Positions 39,901 to 47,781 of a stretch of 64,000 nt of DNA are shown one piece after another. The translations under genes and the position numbers were made by a program. This stretch comes from Flagellimonas flava (GTDB lineage Bacteria > Bacteroidota > Bacteroidia > Flavobacteriales > Flavobacteriaceae). The stretch is from assembly GCF_900129665.1 (NCBI RefSeq), contig NZ_FQWL01000002.1, forward strand, positions 372,001-436,000, given 5' to 3'. How positions within the stretch are numbered: position 1 is the stretch's first letter; every line of letters begins with the position of its first letter. The notes below the pieces were generated by a model that saw only the letters and a list, made by a program, of their open reading frames with translations, made no database searches and was not told the DNA's origin.

Positions 39901-42348
39901 ATGCCCCTAAAATCCAAGAACAGATTTACACTTAAGCTTATTTCCGGATATGTCATTTTGGGAAGTTTGGCGGTTTTGGCCGGGATATTCATCTATTCTG
40001 AGTTCAATGCCTATTTGGAATCCCAGGAAAAAGGTATTGGCGATGAGGAATTACTACAGACCAATCATTTGTTCACTGCGCTGTATGAAGCTGAAAATCT
40101 CTCCAAGTTGGCACTGCAAAATCGGAAAAGAAGCTCTTTCCAGAGCTATGCCAAAAAAGTGGATTCCATTCAAGCAAATATTGAAACTCTAAAAAGCTAC
40201 TCTTTACAACACTATCAGATTCAAAAATTGGACAGCGTGCAAGCATTGCTCCGGCAAAAGGTCTATACCAATGCAGAATTAAGAAAGCTTAAGGAAGAAG
40301 AGAACAACAATGCTCCTATAGATTCACTTTTAAAATCTTTTAAGCAGATGGAGATGGATTTAGGGCGAATTACACCTGAGCAATTGGTGCCCGATTTTGA
40401 AGAACTCCCCAAAGAAACCCAGAACTCCATAAAGAGTTATGTAGAAATCCTTAATCGCAATATTCCACAAAAGACCTCCCAAAAGCATAAAGCCCAAGAG
40501 GTGGATTCCATACTAAAACTTTCCCAATCATTGCTTATCAATGCCAAGACAGCAAGTTCCAGGATTGAACGTTCCCTAATTCGCAAAGAGCTTCAAATCT
40601 ATAAGAACGACTTGGTGCTATCCCAAAAACTTCGTGAGATTATAGGTTCTCTTGAGCGGGATATACTACAAGAAACCCAATTAGAGCGTTTGGAGAAAAC
40701 TAAAATGCTAAAACGGAGTACCCAGTTGGCCTGGATAGCCGGTATATTGGCTTTATCCACCATAATTGTCTTCACTGTCTTAACCGCAAGCGATTATTGG
40801 AAAGGTCAATTGTACCGGGACCGTTTGGAAAAGGAAAAAAAGTATTCGGAATCTTTGCTGCGGAGCAGGGAGCAACTCATTGCAACCGTAAGCCATGACC
40901 TTAGATCACCCTTGCAAAACATAAAGGGCTACACGGAATTATTGGGAAGTAGTCTAAAAAGCCCAAGACAGCAATCGTATGTAAAGCACTTGGAATCAGC
41001 CTCAAATTATGCGGAACATCTGGTGAATGATCTATTGGAGTATACGGAACTTGAAGGAGGGTCGATTTCCATTGAAAACAAACCCTTCCGGCTTGATGAA
41101 TTACTAAAGCGTTTGACCACCGATTTTTCAGATTTAAGTATATCAAAATCCCTACCGCTGATTTTGGATGTTCATGAATCCATCAGCCAACCTATAGCCG
41201 GGGACCTGTTGCGACTTAGGCAGATTTTGACCAACCTTCTGGGCAATGCCTTTAAGTTTACGGAACAGGGACATATTAAACTTAGCGCCTATCCTAGTCT
41301 GGAAAAAGGAAAAAAGATGCTTAACATTCAGGTCATGGATACGGGAATTGGCATAAAAAAGAAAGCCCTGGACTTCATTTTTGATGAGTTCGCCCAAGCG
41401 GAAGATGTGAGACCAAAAAAACAAAAGGGCTATGGTCTAGGACTTACCATCTCCAAAAGACTGGCCTTGCTCATGGGTGGAAATCTTTCTGTTAGCAGTG
41501 AATTTGGCAAGGGCAGCATTTTTACCCTTGGTCTTCCATGGATTCCAGTAGATTTCGGGTTGGAGAAGGAAGTTTATTCAGATGCTTTCGCTCCCAACAC
41601 CAAAACATCTTTGGTGGTTATAGATGATGATGAGTCACTTTTGCACCTCATCCATGAAATTTGTAACATTCACAATATAAAATGCCATGCTTTCACTTCT
41701 TTTGAGGCTTTTAAAAGTGCTCCCACCCATGATTTTGCGCTACTGTTGACGGACATCCAAATGCCAATAACTGATGGGTACACCGTTGCCAAAACGCTTA
41801 AAACCAAAAATGGCCTTGGGTATACCGACCAACCCATCATCGCCATGACAGGACAAAGTAAACTGGAGATGGATAGCAAAGAAGCTTATTTTGCGGATGT
41901 ACTTTTTAAACCATTCTCAAGTCACGAATTTTTAAACGTAATATCCCAATATTCCCATTTGAATTTGAAAATTCCAGAGCACTCTGAAAAAATACAACCC
42001 GATTCGAACTCTTTATTTTCCACTGAGCTCATTTGTTCTTTTCTTGATGACAATAGGGCATTGCGTGAAGTGCTTAAAACATTTTTGATGGATACGGACA
42101 AAAATCTGCAAGCCTTATCTAAGGCCTCTGCCCAAATGGATTTTGCCATGGTGAGAAGCATTGCGCATAAAATGCTTCCTATGTTTCGGCAATTAACCAT
42201 TAAAACCATGGTACCCCAACTTAAACGCCTGGAGTTGATAGCCCCAGAAAATACACCTAAAAAAGGACTGATCAGGGAAGTGGAAGAAGTAAAAAAAGGA
42301 TTCATCCCGGTAAAAGAAGGGCTGCAAGCCTATCTGCTTACACTTTGA
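39901..42348 (+). CDS. Hybrid sensor histidine kinase with receiver and HPt domains
   Basis: An 815-residue kinase. Membrane helices at about 14-32 and 276-296 enclose a helical periplasmic sensor. HisKA has His332 in ATVSHDLRSPLQNI. The ATPase domain shows N-box TNLLGNAFKFTEQG, DTGIGIKKKA and GYGLGLTISKRLA. A receiver follows (LVVIDDDES, phosphoacceptor Asp618 in LLTDIQMP), then an HPt-like domain with His756 in SIAHKMLPMF. The layout allows a full His-Asp-His relay inside one protein. The convergent NtrC-type regulator, which overlaps by 11 bases, is the natural final acceptor. Confidence 0.94.
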   Translation: MPLKSKNRFTLKLISGYVILGSLAVLAGIFIYSEFNAYLESQEKGIGDEELLQTNHLFTALYEAENLSKLALQNRKRSSFQSYAKKVDSIQANIETLKSYSLQHYQIQKLDSVQALLRQKVYTNAELRKLKEEENNNAPIDSLLKSFKQMEMDLGRITPEQLVPDFEELPKETQNSIKSYVEILNRNIPQKTSQKHKAQEVDSILKLSQSLLINAKTASSRIERSLIRKELQIYKNDLVLSQKLREIIGSLERDILQETQLERLEKTKMLKRSTQLAWIAGILALSTIIVFTVLTASDYWKGQLYRDRLEKEKKYSESLLRSREQLIATVSHDLRSPLQNIKGYTELLGSSLKSPRQQSYVKHLESASNYAEHLVNDLLEYTELEGGSISIENKPFRLDELLKRLTTDFSDLSISKSLPLILDVHESISQPIAGDLLRLRQILTNLLGNAFKFTEQGHIKLSAYPSLEKGKKMLNIQVMDTGIGIKKKALDFIFDEFAQAEDVRPKKQKGYGLGLTISKRLALLMGGNLSVSSEFGKGSIFTLGLPWIPVDFGLEKEVYSDAFAPNTKTSLVVIDDDESLLHLIHEICNIHNIKCHAFTSFEAFKSAPTHDFALLLTDIQMPITDGYTVAKTLKTKNGLGYTDQPIIAMTGQSKLEMDSKEAYFADVLFKPFSSHEFLNVISQYSHLNLKIPEHSEKIQPDSNSLFSTELICSFLDDNRALREVLKTFLMDTDKNLQALSKASAQMDFAMVRSIAHKMLPMFRQLTIKTMVPQLKRLELIAPENTPKKGLIREVEEVKKGFIPVKEGLQAYLLTL

Positions 42349-43675
42349 GCTGATACCGATTGATTTTGTTGTACAATGTTTTACGAGTCATTTTCAAAAG
42401 TTTGGCTGCCTCACTTTTGTTAAAATTTGTTTGCTTTAAGGCTCTTAAAATACGTTCCTTTTCAAATTTTTGTTTGGAGAATGCCGCATCATTGGATTGA
42501 CCATGAAGTTGATTGGGTAATACAGTGGCTTCGATAACGCTTCCTTCGGTGAACAGTACGGCCCGTTTTACCACATTTTTGAGCTCTCTAAGATTACCGG
42601 GCCAATTGTGATTTAACAGTAGCATCTTTGCGGCCTTGGAAAAGCCCTTCACGGTTTTGTCCAGCTCTGCGTTAGCGCGACCCAAGAAGAAATCAGCGAA
42701 AAGCAATAAATCCGCATCCCGATCTTTTAAGGCTGGTATGGCAATGGTGAATTCGTTCAAGCGGTGGAACAAATCTTCTCGAAAATTTCCCACGGCTACG
42801 GCTTGTTCCAAATCCTCATTGGTAGCGGCCAAAATACGGACATCAATTGAAATTTCTTTGGTACTGCCGACCCGCTTTATTTTTCGCTCTTGAATGGCTC
42901 TCAACAACTGTATTTGATTTTCGTAGGAAAGGTTTCCTATCTCATCCAAAAAGAGGGTGCCACCATTTGCAGCTTCAAAAAATCCGGCCTTATCCTCTAT
43001 TGCACCAGTAAAACTTCCTTTTCTATGCCCAAAAAATTCGCTTGTGGCCAATTCCTTTGGTATGGCCCCGCAGTCCACGGCCACAAAGTTGCGATTGCTT
43101 CTTTTACTGGCATGGTGTATAGCCCTGGCGGTCACTTCCTTGCCCGTTCCACTTTCCCCAATCAACAACACGGACATATGAGTTGGAGCTATGAGTCCAA
43201 TATGTCGTTCCAGTTCTTGGGAGGCTTCACTCACTCCGAGAATGGCGGATTCAACATTGATTGCTGATTCCACCTCCATATTTTTTGGAGTACGTTGGAA
43301 TTCGTGAAAGGTGTTGGAAGAGTCTAGTGCTGTGCGGATCACCTCCAGTATCTTTTCCGGTGTAAAGGGTTTGGCTATATAATCGAAAGCACCTCTTTTC
43401 ATAGCCTTTACGGCAGTACTTACCTCGGCGAAACTGGTCATTAGCACAACCTGGGTACGTGGGAATTTAGTTTTTATTTCAGAAAGAAATGCTACTCCAT
43501 CTCCCTCTGGGAGCCTGACATCGGAAAGAATAAGGTCAAATAAGTCTGAAGCCAATAGTTGCTTGGCTTCCGTTAAATTGTAACATGCTGAAACCCCATA
43601 CTGATGTTTGGCCAAGAACTTTTGTAGCATTTGGCTAAACGCGGTATCATCTTCAATGATTAAGATTTTGGGCAT
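42338..43675 (-). CDS. Sigma-54-dependent response regulator (NtrC family)
   Basis: A 445-residue regulator. The receiver has Asp52 in LILSDVRLPEGDG, followed by an AAA+ domain with Walker A GESGTGKE (173-180), the sigma-54-contact motif GSFTGA (220-225), and Walker B LFLDEIG (241-247). The C-terminal Fis-type helix-turn-helix is SEAAKLLKMTRKTLYNKINRY (about 419-439). It activates sigma-54 promoters when phosphorylated, probably by the convergent hybrid kinase. Targets are not evident; no good sigma-54 promoter was found nearby. Confidence 0.95.
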   Translation of the reverse strand: MPKILIIEDDTAFSQMLQKFLAKHQYGVSACYNLTEAKQLLASDLFDLILSDVRLPEGDGVAFLSEIKTKFPRTQVVLMTSFAEVSTAVKAMKRGAFDYIAKPFTPEKILEVIRTALDSSNTFHEFQRTPKNMEVESAINVESAILGVSEASQELERHIGLIAPTHMSVLLIGESGTGKEVTARAIHHASKRSNRNFVAVDCGAIPKELATSEFFGHRKGSFTGAIEDKAGFFEAANGGTLFLDEIGNLSYENQIQLLRAIQERKIKRVGSTKEISIDVRILAATNEDLEQAVAVGNFREDLFHRLNEFTIAIPALKDRDADLLLFADFFLGRANAELDKTVKGFSKAAKMLLLNHNWPGNLRELKNVVKRAVLFTEGSVIEATVLPNQLHGQSNDAAFSKQKFEKERILRALKQTNFNKSEAAKLLKMTRKTLYNKINRYQLKV

Positions 43676-43737
43676 ATCTCAGTATCAGATATACGATACC
43701 GGGAGGTTTAGGGACTTTGATCTTATGGTAAAAAAAT

Positions 43738-43773
43738 CACAAAAAAAAGAGGCCTGCCATTGCAGACCCCTCT
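43738..43773 (-). terminator. Intrinsic terminator after the small PepSY-like gene
   Basis: On the minus strand the stem AGAGG/CCTCT with inner CTGC/GCAG is followed by a run of T. It ends the gene at 43812-44117. Confidence 0.8.
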
Positions 43774-43811
43774 CTAACCAAACTAACCTAACACGATTGA
43801 TCATATTTGCG

Positions 43812-44117
43812 TTACAGCTCTATCCAGTTGCCTTCGGCATCAGCATAAACTGTTCCCGAGGCACCATCCTTCAAGGAAAGTTCCAATTTGAACTGATCGG
43901 ATTCGTTTTTGTACGCTTTGTTAATAGTTGCTGTTGGATAATCCTTTTGTACGGCCTCTACAACCGCAGCCGGAAGGTCAGCAACATTAATCTCCTGGAA
44001 ATCTTGGACCGTTGTCACTTCAGATACGGTATTATCTACCTCTGTGGTGGTGGCATCTTGAGCCATAGCGGTTAAACCTACAAAGGATAAAACAGAGGCT
44101 AAAATCAATTTTTTCAT
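43812..44117 (-). CDS. Small secreted PepSY-like protein
   Basis: A 101-residue protein with a signal peptide (KKLILASVLSFVGLTAMAQ, cleavage near residue 20). The mature part starts with a threonine- and acid-rich linker, then one compact domain: LPAAVVEAVQKDYPTATINKAYKNES (about 48-73), FKLELSLKDGASGTVYADAEGNWIEL. This is the pattern of small PepSY-like/BLIP-type domains (DUF2874 group), which are common in Bacteroidota envelopes. The function is unknown. It stands next to the NtrC regulator but on the same strand, with its own terminator. Confidence 0.82.
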   Translation of the reverse strand: MKKLILASVLSFVGLTAMAQDATTTEVDNTVSEVTTVQDFQEINVADLPAAVVEAVQKDYPTATINKAYKNESDQFKLELSLKDGASGTVYADAEGNWIEL

Positions 44118-44417
44118 GATATCTATATTTTAAAAAATTAAACTTGCCTTATCTAATGAAAATCCAATGCCATATCCCAAAAAACAATAACACAGACCTT
44201 AGTTGTCTTTGAATCAGTGTTTTAAAAAAACTTGGGTTGTACTAGATATGTGTAATTTTGTATACCTAAGGAGGCGAAGTGGCTATTTTTTACCCAAAAA
44301 AAAGGCTGCCGAAGCAGCCTTTTGAATTAGCCAATATTTCAATCTATCTATGGAGATATTAGGATTGCATCTATTATTGGCATGGATGGACAACGCATGG
44401 TTAGTGTTTGCATAGCA
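44118..44417. other. Gene-free stretch between two minus-strand genes
   Basis: About 300 bases hold the leader of the PepSY-like gene and one terminator hairpin at 44295-44323. No open reading frame with coding character was found. A weak sigma-54-like sequence near 44165-44185 on the minus strand (TGGCAT, then TTTCA) has the wrong -12 base. Confidence 0.5.
44295..44323 (-). terminator. Intrinsic terminator after the 41-residue membrane protein gene
   Basis: AAAGGCTGC-cgaa-GCAGCCTTT with the A-run on the left side, so the T-run is on the minus strand. It lies about 95 bases after the small gene at 44418-44543. Confidence 0.85.
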
Positions 44418-44543
44418 TTATCCAGATTTGTTTTGTTTTTTAGTCTTATTGGCTCTCCTTAGGTGTGGTACCACCAAAAAAACTGCCAAAAAAAATGACA
44501 ACATTCCCAGCACCAAGCTTATCTTATATATCAAACTTTCCAT
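44418..44543 (-). CDS. Short single-helix membrane protein (41 residues)
   Basis: A 42-codon frame that starts at ATG 44543 and ends at TAA 44418. The product has a short N-terminus (MESLIYK), one clear membrane helix (about residues 8-26, ISLVLGMLSFFLAVFLVV), then PHLRR and a strongly basic tail rich in lysine and asparagine. The hydrophobic core flanked by a positive C-terminal tail fits a single-pass inner-membrane peptide with the tail inside. It lies between two terminators that read in the same direction, which supports an independent small transcript. No family known to me. Confidence 0.55.
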   Translation of the reverse strand: MESLIYKISLVLGMLSFFLAVFLVVPHLRRANKTKKQNKSG

Positions 44544-44582
44544 TTTCTATTTAGTTGGACACACTTTTTTACTACAGGTCAC

Positions 44583-44611
44583 AAAAAAAGGTCGCACTAT
44601 GTACGACCTTC
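44583..44611 (-). terminator. Intrinsic terminator of a possible small RNA
   Basis: AAGGTCG and CGACCTT form a stem around a nine-base centre that itself holds GTAC-type pairing; the T-run is on the minus strand. No annotated gene ends just upstream of it in that direction, so it may end a small non-coding transcript from 44583-44745. Confidence 0.65.
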
Positions 44612-44745
44612 CAACCAAATCAACCAACCAAAAAACTAAGCGTCATCGCTTAGAAGTGTTTTTTATTATTAACCCAAGTTTTTTTTCCCTTGGGTTTACT
44701 TCTTCCCTTTGTCTTTAAGACACCTAATTTTTAAATTGGTCACAT
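44612..44745 (-). other. Hairpin-rich non-coding tract, possible small RNA
   Basis: No reading frame with coding character was found. Two more hairpins lie here: CTAAGCG-tcat-CGCTTAG (44636-44653) and AACCCAAG/CTTGGGTT (44671-44696), whose loop is a T/C-run. With the terminator at 44583 they could form one structured small RNA of about 150 bases. No clear promoter was found, so processing from the DUF4301 transcript is possible too. Confidence 0.35.
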
Positions 44746-44782
44746 AAAAAAACCGATTCAACATCGTTGAATCGGTTTTTTT
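44746..44782. terminator. Intrinsic terminator after the DUF4301 gene
   Basis: AACCGATTCAAC-atc-GTTGAATCGGTT with A-run on one side and T-run on the other. It ends the DUF4301 operon. Confidence 0.92.
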
Positions 44783-44798
44783 GTCTATGAATTGATTT

Positions 44799-46337
44799 TT
44801 ATGCCTGATGTGTAGGCTTCAATAGGTCGTTTACCGTTTTTACAGGATTGAACGTTACCAAAGGCACTTCCACAAAAAGAGTATTCCAATAGGCCATGGC
44901 TCCATTCCAAAGACCTGGAAGTTCCAATGCCTTAAGTTCTTTTCCTTCTTTGGTTTTACCTGTTATAAAACCTTGCTTCTCATCCACAAATTCCAAAAGA
45001 TTGTATTTGTTTCCCTTATGGTCCCTAACTCCACAAATCAAATCCACAGGATTAAAATGGGTAGCGTTTTGCAGAATGGCCGCTTGTTCCGAATCGGACA
45101 GATCTATTTGGGCAGATTCAATGATTTGTAAGGAAATGTTTCCATCAGCACCTGCAATCCAAAAAGGACCACCTCCAGGCTCTCCTTCATTTTTTACCAT
45201 TCCACAGACGCGTATGGGTCGGTTAACCTTGGCTCGAAGCATTCCCAACTTGGTCTCAGTGTCCAAGTCATCATAGTTCTCAGGAAATCTAACATTTAAT
45301 TCCTGCTCCAAAAATGTCTTGATTTCTTCTTGCTTAGCCCTATCCAAAGTATCTTCTTCCAATATTGATGCACAATCAAACGCCCTATCCTGAACCTTTT
45401 TTAGAACACCTGCCAACATTTTCTTGCTGTTGGATACAGTTTCAAGGTTCTGATCAATAACCACATTATCAATATTCTTTATGAAAATGATATCGGCATC
45501 TTGGTCGTTCAAGTTTTCAATTAAGGCACCATGTCCTCCTGGCCTGAACAAAATGGAACCGTCGTTGTTCTTAAAAGGTTTGTTTTCCAAATCCACGGCA
45601 ATCGTATCTGTGGAAGGTTTTTGGTTCGAATACGAGATATTAAATTCCGTTTCGGTGTTCTCGGATACTCTAGGACCAGCTTGCCCGTGTTCCTCGGCAA
45701 ACATATCATTGTGTTGCTCAGAAATGGTGAAATGCAAATTGGCCGTGCCATCAGTCTTGGCATACAAGGAAGCTTCCTTCAGGTGCTCCTCAAATGGTGT
45801 TGCAGTGTTCTGTCCATAGTTATGAAATGGAAGCAAGCCTTTGGGAAAGAAACCGTAGTTCAACCCTTCTGAAACAAGCATTTCCTTTACAAAAAGGTAA
45901 GCCTCTTCATCCTTATTTGAAGCACTACCCGCAATTCGTCCCATGATCAGTTCATAAAATGGAAGTTGTTCCATCTGCTGGGTGAATTGTTCTATGGCCT
46001 TGTCTCCTGTTCTTTCTATATAATTTGACAGTCCTTCTTCCTTAGGGTTATAGGCTTCCAAAAAGTTGAACATAGTCTTGAACATCCTGGATGCAGCTCC
46101 TGATGCCGGGACGAATTTTAAAAGTTCCAAGTCGCCCCTTTTTTCTTCAAAGTAATTTACAAGCTCTTTCTGTTCTTCTTCCGAAAAGCGCAAGATTCCA
46201 TCACCAACAATAGCAGCTTTTTTAAGGTTCACAAATGGAATTCCAGCCGTAAACGTTTCGATTTGCTGTTCAACTTTTTCTTTGGAAATTCCTTTTTTTT
46301 GGAGTTGTTCCAAGTCTTTTTGGCTAAGGTCTATCAT
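44799..46337 (-). CDS. DUF4301 family protein, nucleotidyltransferase-like
   Basis: A 512-residue cytosolic protein matching DUF4301. After a helical N-terminus, LLKFVPASGAASRMFKTMF (about 73-91) resembles the nucleotide-binding loop of sugar-nucleotidyltransferases (GxGTRM-like), and DADIIFIKNIDNVV (about 279-292) resembles the strand with a metal-binding Asp. A conserved C-terminal region follows (NRPIRVCGMVKNEGEPGGGPFW). This suggests a GT-A-like fold, but the substrate is unknown. Its start overlaps the NadR-like kinase gene by 14 bases, so it is the last gene of the PnuC/kinase operon. Confidence 0.88.
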   Translation of the reverse strand: MIDLSQKDLEQLQKKGISKEKVEQQIETFTAGIPFVNLKKAAIVGDGILRFSEEEQKELVNYFEEKRGDLELLKFVPASGAASRMFKTMFNFLEAYNPKEEGLSNYIERTGDKAIEQFTQQMEQLPFYELIMGRIAGSASNKDEEAYLFVKEMLVSEGLNYGFFPKGLLPFHNYGQNTATPFEEHLKEASLYAKTDGTANLHFTISEQHNDMFAEEHGQAGPRVSENTETEFNISYSNQKPSTDTIAVDLENKPFKNNDGSILFRPGGHGALIENLNDQDADIIFIKNIDNVVIDQNLETVSNSKKMLAGVLKKVQDRAFDCASILEEDTLDRAKQEEIKTFLEQELNVRFPENYDDLDTETKLGMLRAKVNRPIRVCGMVKNEGEPGGGPFWIAGADGNISLQIIESAQIDLSDSEQAAILQNATHFNPVDLICGVRDHKGNKYNLLEFVDEKQGFITGKTKEGKELKALELPGLWNGAMAYWNTLFVEVPLVTFNPVKTVNDLLKPTHQA

Positions 46338-46899
46338 GGTTTAGAAGAAGTTTGTCTATATGTTGGACTGCGGTTTTGAGACGTGTTTTTTTATCTCCCT
46401 TCAAGATAACGAAATTCCTATCATATCGTTTTAAGGTATCGTGAAAATATTCGAACATCCGCTCCCTTTCATTTGGTTTGTCGCGAAGATCATCGGCCTC
46501 CCAGGGAGTGTCAATGTATGTCAAGAAATAGAGGTCATAGGAATTTTGCAAGGCATATTTCTCCAGCACGGGATCACAATATCCCAAATAATAGGCTTCT
46601 GAATATACTTTGGTCTCCAAAAGATCTGTATCGCAAATCAAAACATCCGAAGCCTTTTTTGTCAAGTCGTTTTCCAAGCGAATCTGACCCCTGGCTATTG
46701 GCAATAAATCCTTAGGTTCACATGTTTTTCGTTCATTATTCCATTTGTCCTGCAGGTATTCCCTTGCATACTCAGGAACCCAAACCGTATTGTATTGACG
46801 TGCCAATTGTTGGGATAGAGTGGTCTTTCCGGTGGATTCAGGGCCAAAAAGGACTACTTTAACGAGGTCTGAGGGCTCTTGCCCAAGCTTTTCTTCCAT
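46324..46899 (-). CDS. NadR-like P-loop kinase (thiamine or nicotinamide riboside kinase)
   Basis: A 191-residue AAA-type P-loop protein. GPESTGKTT (19-27) is the Walker A of the NadR C-terminal ribosylnicotinamide kinase family, and VWVPEYAREYL (about 39-49) and DLLICDTDLLETKVYSEAYY-like sequence (about 80-95) are other typical parts. There is no NMN adenylyltransferase domain. It overlaps the PnuC gene by 46 bases and DUF4301 by 14. Next to a thiamine-binding protein and a PnuC/PnuT carrier, it may trap imported thiamine as its phosphate; nicotinamide riboside is the alternative. The ATG at 46899 is preferred. Confidence 0.88.
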   Translation of the reverse strand: MEEKLGQEPSDLVKVVLFGPESTGKTTLSQQLARQYNTVWVPEYAREYLQDKWNNERKTCEPKDLLPIARGQIRLENDLTKKASDVLICDTDLLETKVYSEAYYLGYCDPVLEKYALQNSYDLYFLTYIDTPWEADDLRDKPNERERMFEYFHDTLKRYDRNFVILKGDKKTRLKTAVQHIDKLLLNHDRP

Positions 46900-47492
46900 A
46901 AATAATAGGCTTGAATTGCCAACACAGTGAAAATTAAATATTGAAACGATAACATTCCCCACCCCCTATAGGCATATAAAGGAACGGTTATGATATCTGC
47001 GATAATCCAAAGTGTCCAGTTTTCAATTTTCTTCTTGGCCATAAACCACATTCCGGTGAAAAATAGCCCGGAGGTAAACATATCAATATAATTGGACCAT
47101 TCTATTTCAATTCCTGAACTCCGATATACCAAATAGGTGATGGCAACCGTCATCAAAAACAACCCAAAACCAATAAGTTTTTCCTTGAAGTTTGTTCTCG
47201 AAATCTTGACCACTTTCTCATTGTTCTTTTTTCTTGCCCAATTCCACCAACCATATACACTCATTATGGAAAAATAGAAATTCATCATCATATCCCCATA
47301 AAGCTGGTCTTTGAGCAGGATGTAAACCGAAATTATGGTAGCTATCAATCCAGTGGGATACACCCAAATATTCTCTTGCTTGGCATACCAGACGCTTGCT
47401 ATTCCCGTAACAAACACAATTGCTTCCAAAACAACAATGTAGGTTTCTTTGTTACGATACGCATCAAGAAAAAAGTCAAAAATGTGGTTCAT
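46854..47492 (-). CDS. PnuC/PnuT family transporter (thiamine or nicotinamide riboside)
   Basis: A 212-residue inner-membrane protein with seven helices, of the PnuC family (facilitators for nicotinamide riboside, PnuC, or thiamine, PnuT). The conserved aromatic motif VYGWWNWARKK lies near 79-89, and the second one, TLWIIADIITVPLYAYRG (about 165-182), lies before the last helix. The substrate is captured by phosphorylation in the cytosol. Neighbours, a DUF77-like thiamine-binding protein (17-base overlap) and a NadR-like kinase, make thiamine the better guess here. Residue-level proof of specificity was not attempted. Confidence 0.9.
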   Translation of the reverse strand: MNHIFDFFLDAYRNKETYIVVLEAIVFVTGIASVWYAKQENIWVYPTGLIATIISVYILLKDQLYGDMMMNFYFSIMSVYGWWNWARKKNNEKVVKISRTNFKEKLIGFGLFLMTVAITYLVYRSSGIEIEWSNYIDMFTSGLFFTGMWFMAKKKIENWTLWIIADIITVPLYAYRGWGMLSFQYLIFTVLAIQAYYLWKKSLGKSPQTSLK

Positions 47493-47736
47493 ATTGGCTA
47501 CGGTCAGACTTTACTATTTTCATATTCAATACCACATGCTCTAGATTTCCAAAGGTCGACTTGATCTCCTTGTTAAGTAGTTCCATGACCTCATCGTATT
47601 CCCCATATACCTGTGTACTCAAAGGGTTTTCCAGGACAGTGAGGTCTGAGGCCCTTAGTTTTTTAATGAATTCAATGATCGGTGGTTCAAAATTATCTTG
47701 AAGTGGGGTCAGGGTAAGTTCAACAGAAATTTTCAT
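47476..47736 (-). CDS. Thiamine-binding protein, MTH1187/YkoF-like (DUF77)
   Basis: An 86-residue cytosolic protein of the thiamine-binding family. Its compact ferredoxin-like fold is visible as ISVELTLTPLQDNFEPPIIEFIKKL (residues 2-26), LTVLENPLSTQVYGEYDEVMELL (about 32-54) and NLEHVVLNMKIVKSDRS (about 65-81). Related proteins bind thiamine in crystal structures. It is the first gene of the PnuC/kinase/DUF4301 operon, has its own -7 box, and supports a thiamine role for that operon. Confidence 0.87.
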   Translation of the reverse strand: MKISVELTLTPLQDNFEPPIIEFIKKLRASDLTVLENPLSTQVYGEYDEVMELLNKEIKSTFGNLEHVVLNMKIVKSDRSQYEPHF

Positions 47737-47759
47737 GGGAATTGTAGCATTATAAGCGG

Positions 47760-47767
47760 CAAAGCTA
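47760..47767 (-). promoter_or_regulatory. -7 box of the thiamine-binding protein operon
   Basis: TAGCTTTG on the minus strand, an exact TAnnTTTG match identical to that of pckA, 23 bases before the start of the thiamine-binding protein gene. Confidence 0.45.
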
Positions 47768-47781
47768 CTAAAAAGAGACTT

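Noticed and set aside
44160..44190. Sigma-54-like promoter before the PepSY-like gene, possible NtrC target
   Set aside because: TGGCAT has the right -24 part, but the -12 GC is TC at the required spacing, so it is not a convincing site.
44428..44718. Plus-strand open frame of 96 codons in the hairpin tract
   Set aside because: It runs through a terminator and through the antisense of the short membrane protein gene, has odd low-complexity composition and no promoter; the minus-strand reading explains the region better.
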